A stretch of 64,000 bases of DNA from an uncultured Clostridia bacterium (GTDB lineage: Bacteria; Bacillota; Clostridia; TANB77; CAG-508), in contig CAKPLT010000011.1 of NCBI GenBank assembly GCA_934167755.1, positions 1 through 64,000 on the forward strand, written 5' to 3'. Below the pieces are notes generated by a model. The model was not told the DNA's origin and made no database searches. It saw only the letters and a program-made list of their open reading frames with translations. Positions 44,392-51,497 of this stretch are shown piece after piece. Positions within the stretch are counted from its first letter, which is position 1, and the number at the start of each line of letters is the position of its first letter. Position numbers and translations under genes: made by a program.

Positions 44392-44627
44392 CTATTTATT
44401 CTATACAATAAATAGAAAAATAAGTTACATAAAAAAAGATAAAAAATGCAAATAAATGTAAAATGAAAATTATCAACAATTAAATGTGAATAACTTGTGA
44501 ACGAAAAATGTCTATTTAAAGTTATTCACAAAGTTATCCACATTATCCACAATTATGTGGATAAGACTTTAAAACAAAATTGTAAACTTGAAAGAAAACA
44601 TAATATAGAATATGATTTAAATTAATT
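44392..44627. other. Gene-free spacer with DnaA-box cluster
   Basis: No gene is seen in this AT-rich spacer between the two structured elements. Its main content is the DnaA-box cluster listed separately at 44470-44564. Confidence 0.6.
44470..44564. promoter_or_regulatory. Cluster of DnaA-box-like 9-mers
   Basis: Perfect TTATCCACA boxes lie at 44534-44542 and 44543-44551, and the reverse TGTGGATAA at 44556-44564. One-mismatch forms are TTATCAACA (44470-44478), TGTGAATAA (44485-44493) and TTATTCACA (44522-44530). Six sites in 95 bases is far above chance, even in AT-rich DNA. No dnaA or dnaN gene is present in the window. Confidence 0.8.
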
Positions 44628-44747
44628 AAAAAAGTTAAAAATATCATTTTAAAGTGAAACGAGGTGTTTGAAATTTGTTTTAAAAAACAAATTTCAAATA
44701 GCAGGGCGTCCGAAGTGTAACGATAAAATGATATTTTTTAACTTTTT
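44628..44747. ncRNA. Structured element B (copy 2 of the paired element)
   Basis: An outer stem of about 23 bp (44628-44651 with 44724-44747) encloses the same core as element A. The inner stem is TTTGAAATTTGTTTT / AAAACAAATTTCAAA (44667-44681, 44684-44698). Relative to A, one inner T-A pair is replaced by G-C on both sides, a compensatory change. Core motifs AGGTGTTT, AAATAGC and GCGTCCG are identical. Confidence 0.7.
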
Positions 44748-44867
44748 AATAAAGTAAATACAAATTATAAAAACTGAATGATAATTCTAATTACAAAAAA
44801 AACTTGCATAAAATGCAATAAAATTATATAATATGAAAGAAAAATTAAGAGATAATAGGTGAAGTAT

Positions 44868-45437
44868 ATGAATAAAACCAAAAGAAAAATATTTGAAACA
44901 TCAATGAAATTATTTGCAGAAAAAGGATATGATGCAACAAGCATAGAAGAGATTACAGCAACTGTAGGAGTAGCTAAGGGAACGCTATATTATCACTTTT
45001 CTAGCAAAGAAGAAATATTTAATTTTTTAATAGAAGAAGGAATTAAATTATTACAAAATAGTGTTGATATAAAAACAGCAAAACATAATAATTATATAGA
45101 TAAAATAAAAGCTATAATATTAATACAAATAAAAATAGTAGCTAAATATGAAGACATAATAACAATAATTTTAAGTCAATTCTGGGGGAAAGAAGCAAGA
45201 AATAAAAAATGTCAGGATCATGTATATGATTATATAGGGCAAATAGAACAAATTGTACAAAAAGGAATTGAAAAAGGAGAAATTAAAAAAGGTGATACAA
45301 GAGCAATAGCTTCAGAAATATATGGTTTAATATGTTCAACTTTAGTTTATAAAAAAAGAGAAAACGAAGAAATGGACATAATGAAATTATACTATGAATA
45401 TGAAAATACTGTTGTAAATGGATTAAGAATAAAGTGA
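44868..45437 (+). CDS. TetR/AcrR family transcriptional regulator
   Basis: The 189-residue protein has the TetR helix-turn-helix at the N-terminus (RKIFETSMKLFAEKGYDATSIEEIT..VGVAKGTLYYHFSSKEEIF), followed by a helical ligand-binding domain. It acts as a ligand-controlled repressor. I start at the ATG at 44868, five bases after AGGTGA, not at the GTG at 44859. The stop codon lies 9 bases before the acyl-CoA synthetase start region, so it probably controls this operon in response to an acyl-CoA or fatty acid, as FadR-like TetR proteins do. The region upstream holds element B and the DnaA boxes. Confidence 0.92.
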   Translation: MNKTKRKIFETSMKLFAEKGYDATSIEEITATVGVAKGTLYYHFSSKEEIFNFLIEEGIKLLQNSVDIKTAKHNNYIDKIKAIILIQIKIVAKYEDIITIILSQFWGKEARNKKCQDHVYDYIGQIEQIVQKGIEKGEIKKGDTRAIASEIYGLICSTLVYKKRENEEMDIMKLYYEYENTVVNGLRIK

Positions 45438-45446
45438 TATATAATA

Positions 45447-47183
45447 ATGAAGGGAATGATATCTAAAATGGAAATAAAATCAAAAAAGATGAAATATACA
45501 GATTTAAAAGATATGTTAAAACAAACAGGAGAAAAATATGGAGATAGACCTGCATATATGTTAAAAACAGAAACAAAAGGTGAACTAAAACAAGTAACAC
45601 ATAGAGAATTCAGAGATGAAATAAATGCATTAGGGACAGCGCTAATAAAAATGGGATTAAAAGACAAAAGAATTGCAGTAATTTCTGAAAATAGATATGA
45701 ATGGGAATTAGCATATTTATCAATTGCAGCAGGAACAGGAGTTGTTGTACCATTAGACAAATCATTACCAGAGAATGAAATTGAAAGTTTAATTCTAAGA
45801 TCACAAGTAGAAGCTATATTTTATTCTAAAAAATATGATGATGTAATGAATAAATTAAGAGAAAAAAAGAATACTAATTTGAGATATTTTATATCAATGG
45901 AATTAGAGGAAAATACAAATGGTATATATTCTCAAAAAACATTAGTAGAAAAAGGAAAAAAATTAATTGAAGATGGAGACAAAAGTTACTTAGATGCCAA
46001 AATTGATGCTGATGGAATGGGAATAATGTTATTTACATCAGGAACAACAGCAATGTCAAAAGCTGTAATGTTATCACATAAAAATATAGTAACAAATATA
46101 ATGGATATAGATGAAAGATTTAATCTAAATGAAAAAGAAAGATTTTTATCATTTTTACCACTACATCATGTATTTGAATGTACTGTAGGATTTTTATATC
46201 CAGTATCAATTGGAGCTTGTATATATTTCTGTGAAGGTGTAAAACATATGGCAGACAATATCAAAGAATATCGTATAACTGCAATGATATCAGTTCCAGC
46301 AGTATTTGACATTATATATAGAAAAGTAATGAAGACAATTGAGAAAAAAGGAAAATTACCTACTGTAGAAAAGGGTAGAAAGATATCAAATTTATTATTA
46401 AAAGTAAAAATAGATCTTAGAAAGCAATTATTTAGAGAAATTCATGAAAGTCTAGGACCAGATTTAAAATTAGTTGTAACAGGTGGTGCAGCATTAGACC
46501 CTGAGACAGAAAAAGGATTTAATGACTTAGGCTTTGATTTGGAACAAGGATATGGATTAACAGAAACAGCACCAGTAATAGCAGCAGAAATCCCTAAGTG
46601 TAGAAGATTAGGGTCAATAGGAAAGAAATTTCCAAGTGTAGAAGTTAAAATTGATAATCCAGATGAAGAAGGAATTGGAGAATTAATGGCAAAAGGTCCA
46701 TCAATAATGCTTGGATATTATGAAAATGAAGAAGCTACAAAATCAGCTTTAGAACAAGATGGATGGTTCCACACAGGTGATTTAGCAAGAATTGATAAAG
46801 ATGGCTTTATCTATATATCTGGTAGAAAGAAAAGTGTAATAGTTTTAAACAATGGAAAAAATGTATTTCCAGAAGAAATTGAAACATTATTAAATAAAGT
46901 AGAAGGAATAAAAGAATCATTTGTTTATGAGAAAAAAGAAGACGATGGAGATGTAAAAGTTTGCGTAAAAATTGTTTATGATAAAGAAATGATTAAAGAA
47001 TTATACAATATTGAAGGTGAAGACAAAATTAGAGAATTCTTATGGGAAAAGGTAAAAGAAGTTAATAGATTAATGCCTAAATACAAATATGTTAGAGAAA
47101 TGATTATTACAGAGGAAGAACTTATAAAAACAACTACTTTAAAAATTAAAAGACATGAAGAAATGAAAAAAATATTTGGATAA
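45447..47183 (+). CDS. AMP-forming long-chain acyl-CoA synthetase family protein
   Basis: The 578-residue protein belongs to the ANL adenylate-forming enzymes and most resembles long-chain fatty acid-CoA ligases. It activates a carboxylate as an acyl-AMP and transfers it to CoA. Motifs are the ATP loop MLFTSGTTAMSKAVMLSHKN (usually TSGTTGxPKGV), FLPLHHVFE, the GYGLTETAPV adenine motif, GWFHTGDLARIDKDGFIYISGR and the C-terminal Lys in TTTLKIKRH. The Gly/Pro/Gly positions of the loop are altered (A, S, A). The start is uncertain: ATG 45447 lacks a ribosome binding site, while AAGGGA at 45450 could serve the ATG at 45468. It forms an operon with tetR. Confidence 0.88.
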   Translation: MKGMISKMEIKSKKMKYTDLKDMLKQTGEKYGDRPAYMLKTETKGELKQVTHREFRDEINALGTALIKMGLKDKRIAVISENRYEWELAYLSIAAGTGVVVPLDKSLPENEIESLILRSQVEAIFYSKKYDDVMNKLREKKNTNLRYFISMELEENTNGIYSQKTLVEKGKKLIEDGDKSYLDAKIDADGMGIMLFTSGTTAMSKAVMLSHKNIVTNIMDIDERFNLNEKERFLSFLPLHHVFECTVGFLYPVSIGACIYFCEGVKHMADNIKEYRITAMISVPAVFDIIYRKVMKTIEKKGKLPTVEKGRKISNLLLKVKIDLRKQLFREIHESLGPDLKLVVTGGAALDPETEKGFNDLGFDLEQGYGLTETAPVIAAEIPKCRRLGSIGKKFPSVEVKIDNPDEEGIGELMAKGPSIMLGYYENEEATKSALEQDGWFHTGDLARIDKDGFIYISGRKKSVIVLNNGKNVFPEEIETLLNKVEGIKESFVYEKKEDDGDVKVCVKIVYDKEMIKELYNIEGEDKIREFLWEKVKEVNRLMPKYKYVREMIITEEELIKTTTLKIKRHEEMKKIFG

Positions 47184-47398
47184 ATAAGAAAGAAACAGTT
47201 ATAGCAACCAATAAAGAGGAGTTATGACTGTTTTTAATTTAAGTAAAAAATAAAGATTAAACAAATATTACATTTATATTACAATTGTAATATAAATGTA
47301 ATAAAAAAAAGTAAAAAAAGTATTGAGGTTTTAAAATGCCTGTTGTATAATAAAATAGAATTTAATTATTGACTACATAGGAAGAAGGAGGAATTTGC
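47184..47398 (+). promoter_or_regulatory. Leader with a 38-bp perfect palindrome made of two WalR-like boxes
   Basis: A perfect palindrome spans 47266-47303. Its right half reads TGTAAT-ATAAA-TGTAAT (47286-47302), an exact match to the WalR consensus TGTWAH-N5-TGTWAH, and the left half is the same on the other strand. A likely -10 (TATAAT at 47346-47351) lies about 45 bases downstream. AAGGAGG at 47386-47392 serves the next gene. Confidence 0.65.
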
Positions 47399-48400
47399 AT
47401 GTCTAGAAGATCAGGCATAGTAAATGTGAGAATGGTTATCACAGAAGAGAAAATACTATCAAATATAGATAAAGTACAAAAAATGATAAATCCAAAAAGC
47501 AAAAAGCAAATAGTTCAATTAGAAGATGATACATATTTTAAAGACTTAATTGAATCAATAAAAGCTTATTTAATAGAATATCCAAAGAAAAAAAACTTTC
47601 CTGTAAGTGTATATAAAGCAGCATATGGATTGGTTGAGTACGCAACTGTACAATTTGAAGAAAACACAAAAATGGTTGAGGAACTAATTAGACAAAGGGA
47701 AGAAAACATTGCATTAGCAGGTAAATTACGAGAATTAATAGATACAGTTGAAGCAAGAGAATCAGGATGGAAAGATAAGGTTAAAGAAGCTCAAGGAGAA
47801 TTTTCAGAAGATGTAATAGACACCCTTACACTAGTTGGAAAAGATAAGAGTAGAAAAAGTCAAAATTATCAAGATGCTTTAAAATTACTAAATGCAAGAG
47901 TAAATAATTTGGAAACAAATTTACATATAGAAATAGATATGGAAAGAACAGAAGATAGATCAAAGGCTTTAAGCTATATAGGGATAGAAGTTGCAGAAGC
48001 GTTAAAGGGAATTCCAAAACCAGCAGATGTAGTGATTGAAGATTCTGTAAATGAAGTTCAAGAAACAGAAGAATTAGTAGCTGAGAAAACAAATGCTACT
48101 AATATAGAAAAGGTAACTAAAAATGAAAAATCTAAAAAAGTAAAAGAAGAATTAGTTCCAGAAAAAACAATTTCACAAGTTCTTGCAATTGATGAAGATA
48201 CTGAAAGTGAAATTGATGAGGTTTCAGTTGAAGAACAAGAATTACAAGAATATCAAGAATCTATTACATTTGAGAAAAAACCATCTTTATGGCAGAGAAT
48301 AAAAAATAGCAAATTGGGAAGAGCAATATCTTATGTATGTAGAATAAGAATCAGAATTGAATTACCAGATGCTTTGCCAGAGGGTAGAGGAGAAGAATAA
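47399..48400 (+). CDS. Acidic coiled-coil-type protein, unknown function
   Basis: I do not recognise this 333-residue protein. It has no signal peptide. The N-terminal 190 residues are mixed helices with coiled-coil-like stretches (QFEENTKMVEELIRQREENIALAGKLRELIDTVEAR; KLLNARVNNLETNLHIEID). A long acidic, Glu/Val-rich linker follows (about 215-295), and the C-terminus is basic and aromatic (SLWQRIKNSKLGRAISYVCRIRIRIEL), which could touch a membrane or nucleic acid. The WalR-like palindrome upstream suggests a link to wall growth or division, but no DivIVA, GpsB or SepF motif is visible. It is a single-gene unit closed by a terminator. Confidence 0.6.
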   Translation: MSRRSGIVNVRMVITEEKILSNIDKVQKMINPKSKKQIVQLEDDTYFKDLIESIKAYLIEYPKKKNFPVSVYKAAYGLVEYATVQFEENTKMVEELIRQREENIALAGKLRELIDTVEARESGWKDKVKEAQGEFSEDVIDTLTLVGKDKSRKSQNYQDALKLLNARVNNLETNLHIEIDMERTEDRSKALSYIGIEVAEALKGIPKPADVVIEDSVNEVQETEELVAEKTNATNIEKVTKNEKSKKVKEELVPEKTISQVLAIDEDTESEIDEVSVEEQELQEYQESITFEKKPSLWQRIKNSKLGRAISYVCRIRIRIELPDALPEGRGEE

Positions 48401-48404
48401 AATA

Positions 48405-48438
48405 TAAAAATAGTATCTGATTTTGAAGGTACTATTTT
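48405..48438 (+). terminator. Intrinsic terminator
   Basis: AAAATAGTATC pairs with GGTACTATTTTT around loop TGATTTTGAA, with a T-run; it closes the transcript of the gene ending at 48400. Confidence 0.85.
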
Positions 48439-48466
48439 TAATTTTTAAGAAATTATTGAAAAAAAC

Positions 48467-48495
48467 TTGACAAATGTAAAAAATAATATTAAAAT
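48467..48495 (+). promoter_or_regulatory. Promoter of the tRNA-His/Gln operon
   Basis: TTGACA at 48467-48472, a 17-base spacer and TAAAAT at 48490-48495, about 30 bases before tRNA-His. Confidence 0.85.
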
Positions 48496-48527
48496 ATTAA
48501 CTGTGCTCACAAAAGAGCTACAATGAT

Positions 48528-48605
48528 GGTGGATGTAGCGTAGTTGGTTAACGCGCCAGTTTGTGGCACTGGAGACCGTGGGTTCGAGTCCCATCTTCCA
48601 CCCCA
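48528..48605 (+). tRNA. tRNA-His (anticodon GTG)
   Basis: The anticodon stem CCAGT/ACTGG with loop TTGTGGC gives GTG. The extra 5' G (G-1) at 48528 opposite C73 is the identity mark of tRNA-His. The acceptor stem shows one T-T mismatch. CCA is encoded. Confidence 0.96.
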
Positions 48606-48616
48606 TAAGTTTATAT

Positions 48617-48691
48617 TGGGCTGTAGCCAAGCGGTAAGGCACCAGACTTTGACTCTGGCATGCGCTAGTTCGAATCTAGCCAGCCCAACCA
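48617..48691 (+). tRNA. tRNA-Gln (anticodon TTG)
   Basis: Acceptor stem TGGGCTG with CAGCCCA, anticodon loop CTTTGAC giving TTG (reads CAA), discriminator A and encoded CCA. With GatCAB present, this tRNA may be charged by the indirect Glu-tRNA(Gln) route. Confidence 0.96.
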
Positions 48692-48696
48692 AAACT

Positions 48697-48742
48697 AAAA
48701 ACTCTGAAACGCTGATAAATCAATGCTTTACAGAGTTTTTTA
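48697..48742 (+). terminator. Terminator of the tRNA-His/Gln operon
   Basis: AAAAACTCTG (48697-48706) pairs with CAGAGTTTTT (48731-48740) with a 24-base loop and a following T. Confidence 0.85.
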
Positions 48743-48790
48743 TTTTGCAACTAATGAAAAATTCTTTACACCATGTGCAATTTATATTAT

Positions 48791-48819
48791 TTGACAAAAT
48801 TATGTAAATATGATACAAT
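48791..48819 (+). promoter_or_regulatory. Promoter of the 96-residue protein gene
   Basis: TTGACA (48791-48796), 17 bases, TACAAT (48814-48819). The leader of about 80 bases contains TGATGTA..TACATCA (48828-48857) and the perfect hairpin TGGGTAATTACCCA (48879-48892) directly before AAGGAGG. Confidence 0.8.
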
Positions 48820-48904
48820 TATAAGTGATGTAGCATTTTGAAACTCCGTTACATCAGTAGCTATAGACAAAATTATTATGGGTAATTACCCAAGGAGGAA
48901 TAAC

Positions 48905-49195
48905 ATGAAGATAGAACACACAATTTTTTCTAACTATGAGTTGGTTGTTGACGAATTTGACATCCCTGTTGCAGTTCAAGTTAATGGAGAACTTAAATAT
49001 CGGTTATATGATGTAGTTCGTGTAACTGCTGATTGTAGAGGATATATTTGTCCTACAATTATGCATGAAGGAACTGGTAGAATTGTTGAAATTCGTAGGG
49101 ACGAATCAGATCACTTCTTTGGTGTCCTTATGGACAATGGTGAATTTGGATTTATGAAATCCACAAGATTGGAATTTGTATTTAGAAAAAATTAA
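48905..49195 (+). CDS. Small protein of unknown function, own transcript
   Basis: The 96-residue protein is not recognised. It seems all-beta: NYELVVDEFDIPVAVQVNGE, LYDVVRVTADCRGYICPTIMHEGTGRIVEIRRDE and HFFGVLMDNGEFGFMKSTRLEFV look like the strands of an SH3-like barrel, which is a guess. Two Cys lie eight residues apart. I start at 48905, behind AAGGAGG, rather than at 48878. It has its own promoter, structured leader and terminator. Its codon use (CGT, CGG, CTT, GTT, ATC) is less AT-biased than that of its neighbours, as in the small gene at 34170. Confidence 0.7.
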   Translation: MKIEHTIFSNYELVVDEFDIPVAVQVNGELKYRLYDVVRVTADCRGYICPTIMHEGTGRIVEIRRDESDHFFGVLMDNGEFGFMKSTRLEFVFRKN

Positions 49196-49216
49196 ACAGA
49201 AAAAGAGTTTATCTTT

Positions 49217-49247
49217 CTCTCCATCTAAAAAGGTGGAGAGTTTTTAT
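49217..49247 (+). terminator. Intrinsic terminator
   Basis: CTCTCCATC (49217-49225) pairs with GGTGGAGAG (49232-49240, one T-G pair) around loop TAAAAA, followed by five T. Confidence 0.92.
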
Positions 49248-49358
49248 TGACTTTTGATCTGAAACTTATGCAATTTTTTTGAATTAATTTTTTCACAATA
49301 TTGACAATTAAACAATCATATGAAAAAATAAAGTAAACAAAGAAAGGATGAAAAAAAC

Positions 49359-49820
49359 ATGGAAAAAATAAGAGGATTTGAAATAGCAAAAGGATTTGAA
49401 GATAAAGAAATAAATTTACCTGTAAGAAAAACAAAATATTCAGCAGGATATGATGTAGAAGCAGCAGAAGACACAATCATACCATCATTTAAAAAAGGAA
49501 TGAAACCAACACTAGTAAAAACAGGAATAAAGTCATATATGCAAGAAAATGAATATTTAATGTTAGCAAATAGAAGTTCTAATCCAGGAAAAAAAGGATT
49601 AATTCTTGCAAACAGTGTAGGAATTATAGATAAAGATTATTATGGAAATTCAGACAATGATGGACATATAATGTTTGCATTTTATAACATAAAAGATGAA
49701 GATGTGGAAATAAAGAAAGGCGACTGTATAGGCCAAGCAATATTTATGCCATTTTTAATAGCAGATAATGATGAGGCCGAAGGCAAAAGAATAGGTGGGT
49801 TTGGCTCAACAAGTAAATAA
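49359..49820 (+). CDS. dut: dUTP diphosphatase (dUTPase)
   Basis: Cleaves dUTP to dUMP and PPi, keeping uracil out of DNA and feeding dTMP synthesis. The 153-residue trimeric-type dUTPase shows the five family motifs: SAGYDVEAAED (I), ANRSSNPGKKG (II), NSVGIIDKDYYGN (III, with catalytic Asp), DCIGQAIFMPF (IV), and RIGGFGSTSK (V, the phosphate-binding tail). It is a little longer than many because of inserts around NSDNDGHI. AAAGGATG lies before the ATG. The gene stands alone. Confidence 0.95.
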   Translation: MEKIRGFEIAKGFEDKEINLPVRKTKYSAGYDVEAAEDTIIPSFKKGMKPTLVKTGIKSYMQENEYLMLANRSSNPGKKGLILANSVGIIDKDYYGNSDNDGHIMFAFYNIKDEDVEIKKGDCIGQAIFMPFLIADNDEAEGKRIGGFGSTSK

Positions 49821-49919
49821 ATATTACATAAAAAGTTAAAAAATAATGTTAAATATGCTATACTAGAAAAAATATTTAAAACTTTATAATATAATTATTT
49901 TAAGTATAGGGATGAAAAA

Positions 49920-50267
49920 ATGTCAGCTCTTATTATTGAGATCAATAAAAATGCAAAATTAACATTAAAAAATGGAACAGTTCGAATAACAAATATAATA
50001 ACTAAAGAACATTTAGAAATATCTTTAGAACCCAACGAGATTTTATCAACAATTAGTTTATCTAAAGACTACAAAGTTTATCAAATTTCAATTAAAGAAA
50101 ATTATCCTGAATTTTTATTAGAAGGTGGAAAGAGTTTGCATATTGGAGAAAATGGATTATATAATATTAAGAGAAATAATGTGTATTGCTTTTTTGTGTT
50201 TACAAAGGAATTTGAAAAATATGATTTTAAAAATTTGCCTGGTAGAATCAAAGATAAAATAATTTGA
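49920..50267 (+). CDS. Small protein of unknown function
   Basis: The 115-residue protein is not recognised. It appears mostly beta (LIIEINKNAKLTLKNGTVRITNIITKEHLEISLEP..YQISIKENYPEFLLEGGKSLHIGENGLYNIKRNNVYCFFVF) with a basic C-terminal helix and no signal peptide or membrane segment. The ribosome binding site is weak (GGGATGAA). It lies upstream of the PspA operon with an 86-base gap, so a functional link is possible but not shown. Confidence 0.6.
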   Translation: MSALIIEINKNAKLTLKNGTVRITNIITKEHLEISLEPNEILSTISLSKDYKVYQISIKENYPEFLLEGGKSLHIGENGLYNIKRNNVYCFFVFTKEFEKYDFKNLPGRIKDKII

Positions 50268-50353
50268 AAGATTTCTAAAAATACATTTACTTTTTGAGAC
50301 AAAAATGATATTCTGTAATTACAGAAAATTATTTTAAGGAGGGGAGAATATAT

Positions 50354-50794
50354 ATGTTAAAAAAGGACTCTGATACATCCAAAGAGTTAAACAATATACA
50401 ACAAAATTATCAAGATAAACCAAAAAAAGAAAGTAATGAATTATTGCAATTTTTTATTGGGGTTATATTGCTTGGAGCAGGTTTATTTATGCTAAGTAAA
50501 AGGGTAATGGTTCACAGCAGTTGGTATGTGTGGAGAATTGGAGGATTTGATTTGTCTTCAGGTACTGTAACAATACCTTTAATAATAGGTATAATATGGT
50601 ATTTTTGCAATCCTAAATCTATTGCATCAAAAATTATAATAATATTAAGTGTAGTATTTATTATTTTATCAATAATTATGAGTGTAAGAATCAATTTTGT
50701 TACAACTTCAATGTTTGATTATATATTAATTTTGGGAATGGCAGCGGCAGGTTCTGGATTGTTATTAAAAACATTATTAAAAAAAAGAAGTTAA
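50354..50794 (+). CDS. Small membrane protein in the PspA operon
   Basis: The 146-residue protein begins with a hydrophilic stretch of about 30 residues (KKDSDTSKELNN..), followed by four hydrophobic segments (FFIGVILLGAGLFML; TVTIPLIIGIIWYF; IIIILSVVFIILSIIM; YILILGMAAAGSGLLL). It is not recognised as a named family. AAGGAGGGG lies before the ATG. pspA starts 20 bases after its stop, so it is probably part of the PspA operon and may be a membrane partner of PspA, as small TM proteins often are in these clusters. Confidence 0.7.
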   Translation: MLKKDSDTSKELNNIQQNYQDKPKKESNELLQFFIGVILLGAGLFMLSKRVMVHSSWYVWRIGGFDLSSGTVTIPLIIGIIWYFCNPKSIASKIIIILSVVFIILSIIMSVRINFVTTSMFDYILILGMAAAGSGLLLKTLLKKRS

Positions 50795-50814
50795 TTATAT
50801 AGGAGGAATTTAAA

Positions 50815-51486
50815 ATGGCAATATTTGAAAGACTAAGTGATTTAGTAAGAGCAAATATCAATGATTTAATTGATAAAGCAGAAAACCCTGAAAAAATGGT
50901 TAAACAAATAATAATAGATATGGAAGAACAATTAAGAAAATCAACTCAAAGTCTAGGAATAGCAATGGGAAGTCTTAATTCTGTAAAAAAACAATTAGAA
51001 ACAGCTAAGGAACAATCTAATGTATGGCAAGAAAAAGCGAAGACTTGTTTATCACAAGGAAATGAAGAATTAGCAAAACAAGCATTAGAAAATAAAATTA
51101 AACAAGATAATATGGTTAATCAATATCAAACGATGGTTGATTCAATGGAAACACAAGTTAATGATATAAAAGCTCAAATTGATATATTAAAACAAAAACT
51201 AGAAGAGGCCAGAAGTAAACAAGCTATGCTTGTTGCAAGAAGCCAGATGGCTGATGCGAAATCTCAAATGGCAAAAACATTAGGAAATATGGATAGTAAA
51301 AGTGCTTTTGCAAAAATGGACAAAATGGAACAAAAAATAGCACAAAAAGAAGCTCAAGCAGATGCTTTTTCAGAGGTTTCAGGTGTTCAAGAAAGCGAAT
51401 CAGATCCATTTGCAAAAATGGATCGAGATAATGCAGTAGATGCAGAACTAGAAAGACTAAAAAATGAAATGAATAACAATAATTAG
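50815..51486 (+). CDS. pspA: PspA/IM30 family membrane stress protein
   Basis: PspA is an ESCRT-III-like helical protein that assembles on stressed membranes and helps keep them tight. The 223-residue protein is almost all helical and begins with the family signature MAIFERLSDLVRANINDLIDKAENPEKMVKQII, followed by long heptad stretches (SLGIAMGSLNSVKKQLETAKEQ, NQYQTMVDSMETQVNDIKAQI) and a glycine-poor acidic tail. AGGAGG lies before the ATG. It sits between a small membrane protein and a GIDE-like membrane protein with gaps of 20 and 11 bases, forming one operon. Confidence 0.93.
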   Translation: MAIFERLSDLVRANINDLIDKAENPEKMVKQIIIDMEEQLRKSTQSLGIAMGSLNSVKKQLETAKEQSNVWQEKAKTCLSQGNEELAKQALENKIKQDNMVNQYQTMVDSMETQVNDIKAQIDILKQKLEEARSKQAMLVARSQMADAKSQMAKTLGNMDSKSAFAKMDKMEQKIAQKEAQADAFSEVSGVQESESDPFAKMDRDNAVDAELERLKNEMNNNN

Positions 51487-51497
51487 GAGGATTAAAA

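Noticed and set aside
44283..44747. Chromosomal replication origin (oriC)
   Set aside because: DnaA boxes are present, but dnaA/dnaN are absent and gene direction does not change here, so I call it only a DnaA-box cluster.
48445..48807. Open frames on both strands over tRNA-His and tRNA-Gln
   Set aside because: They are explained by the tRNA sequences.
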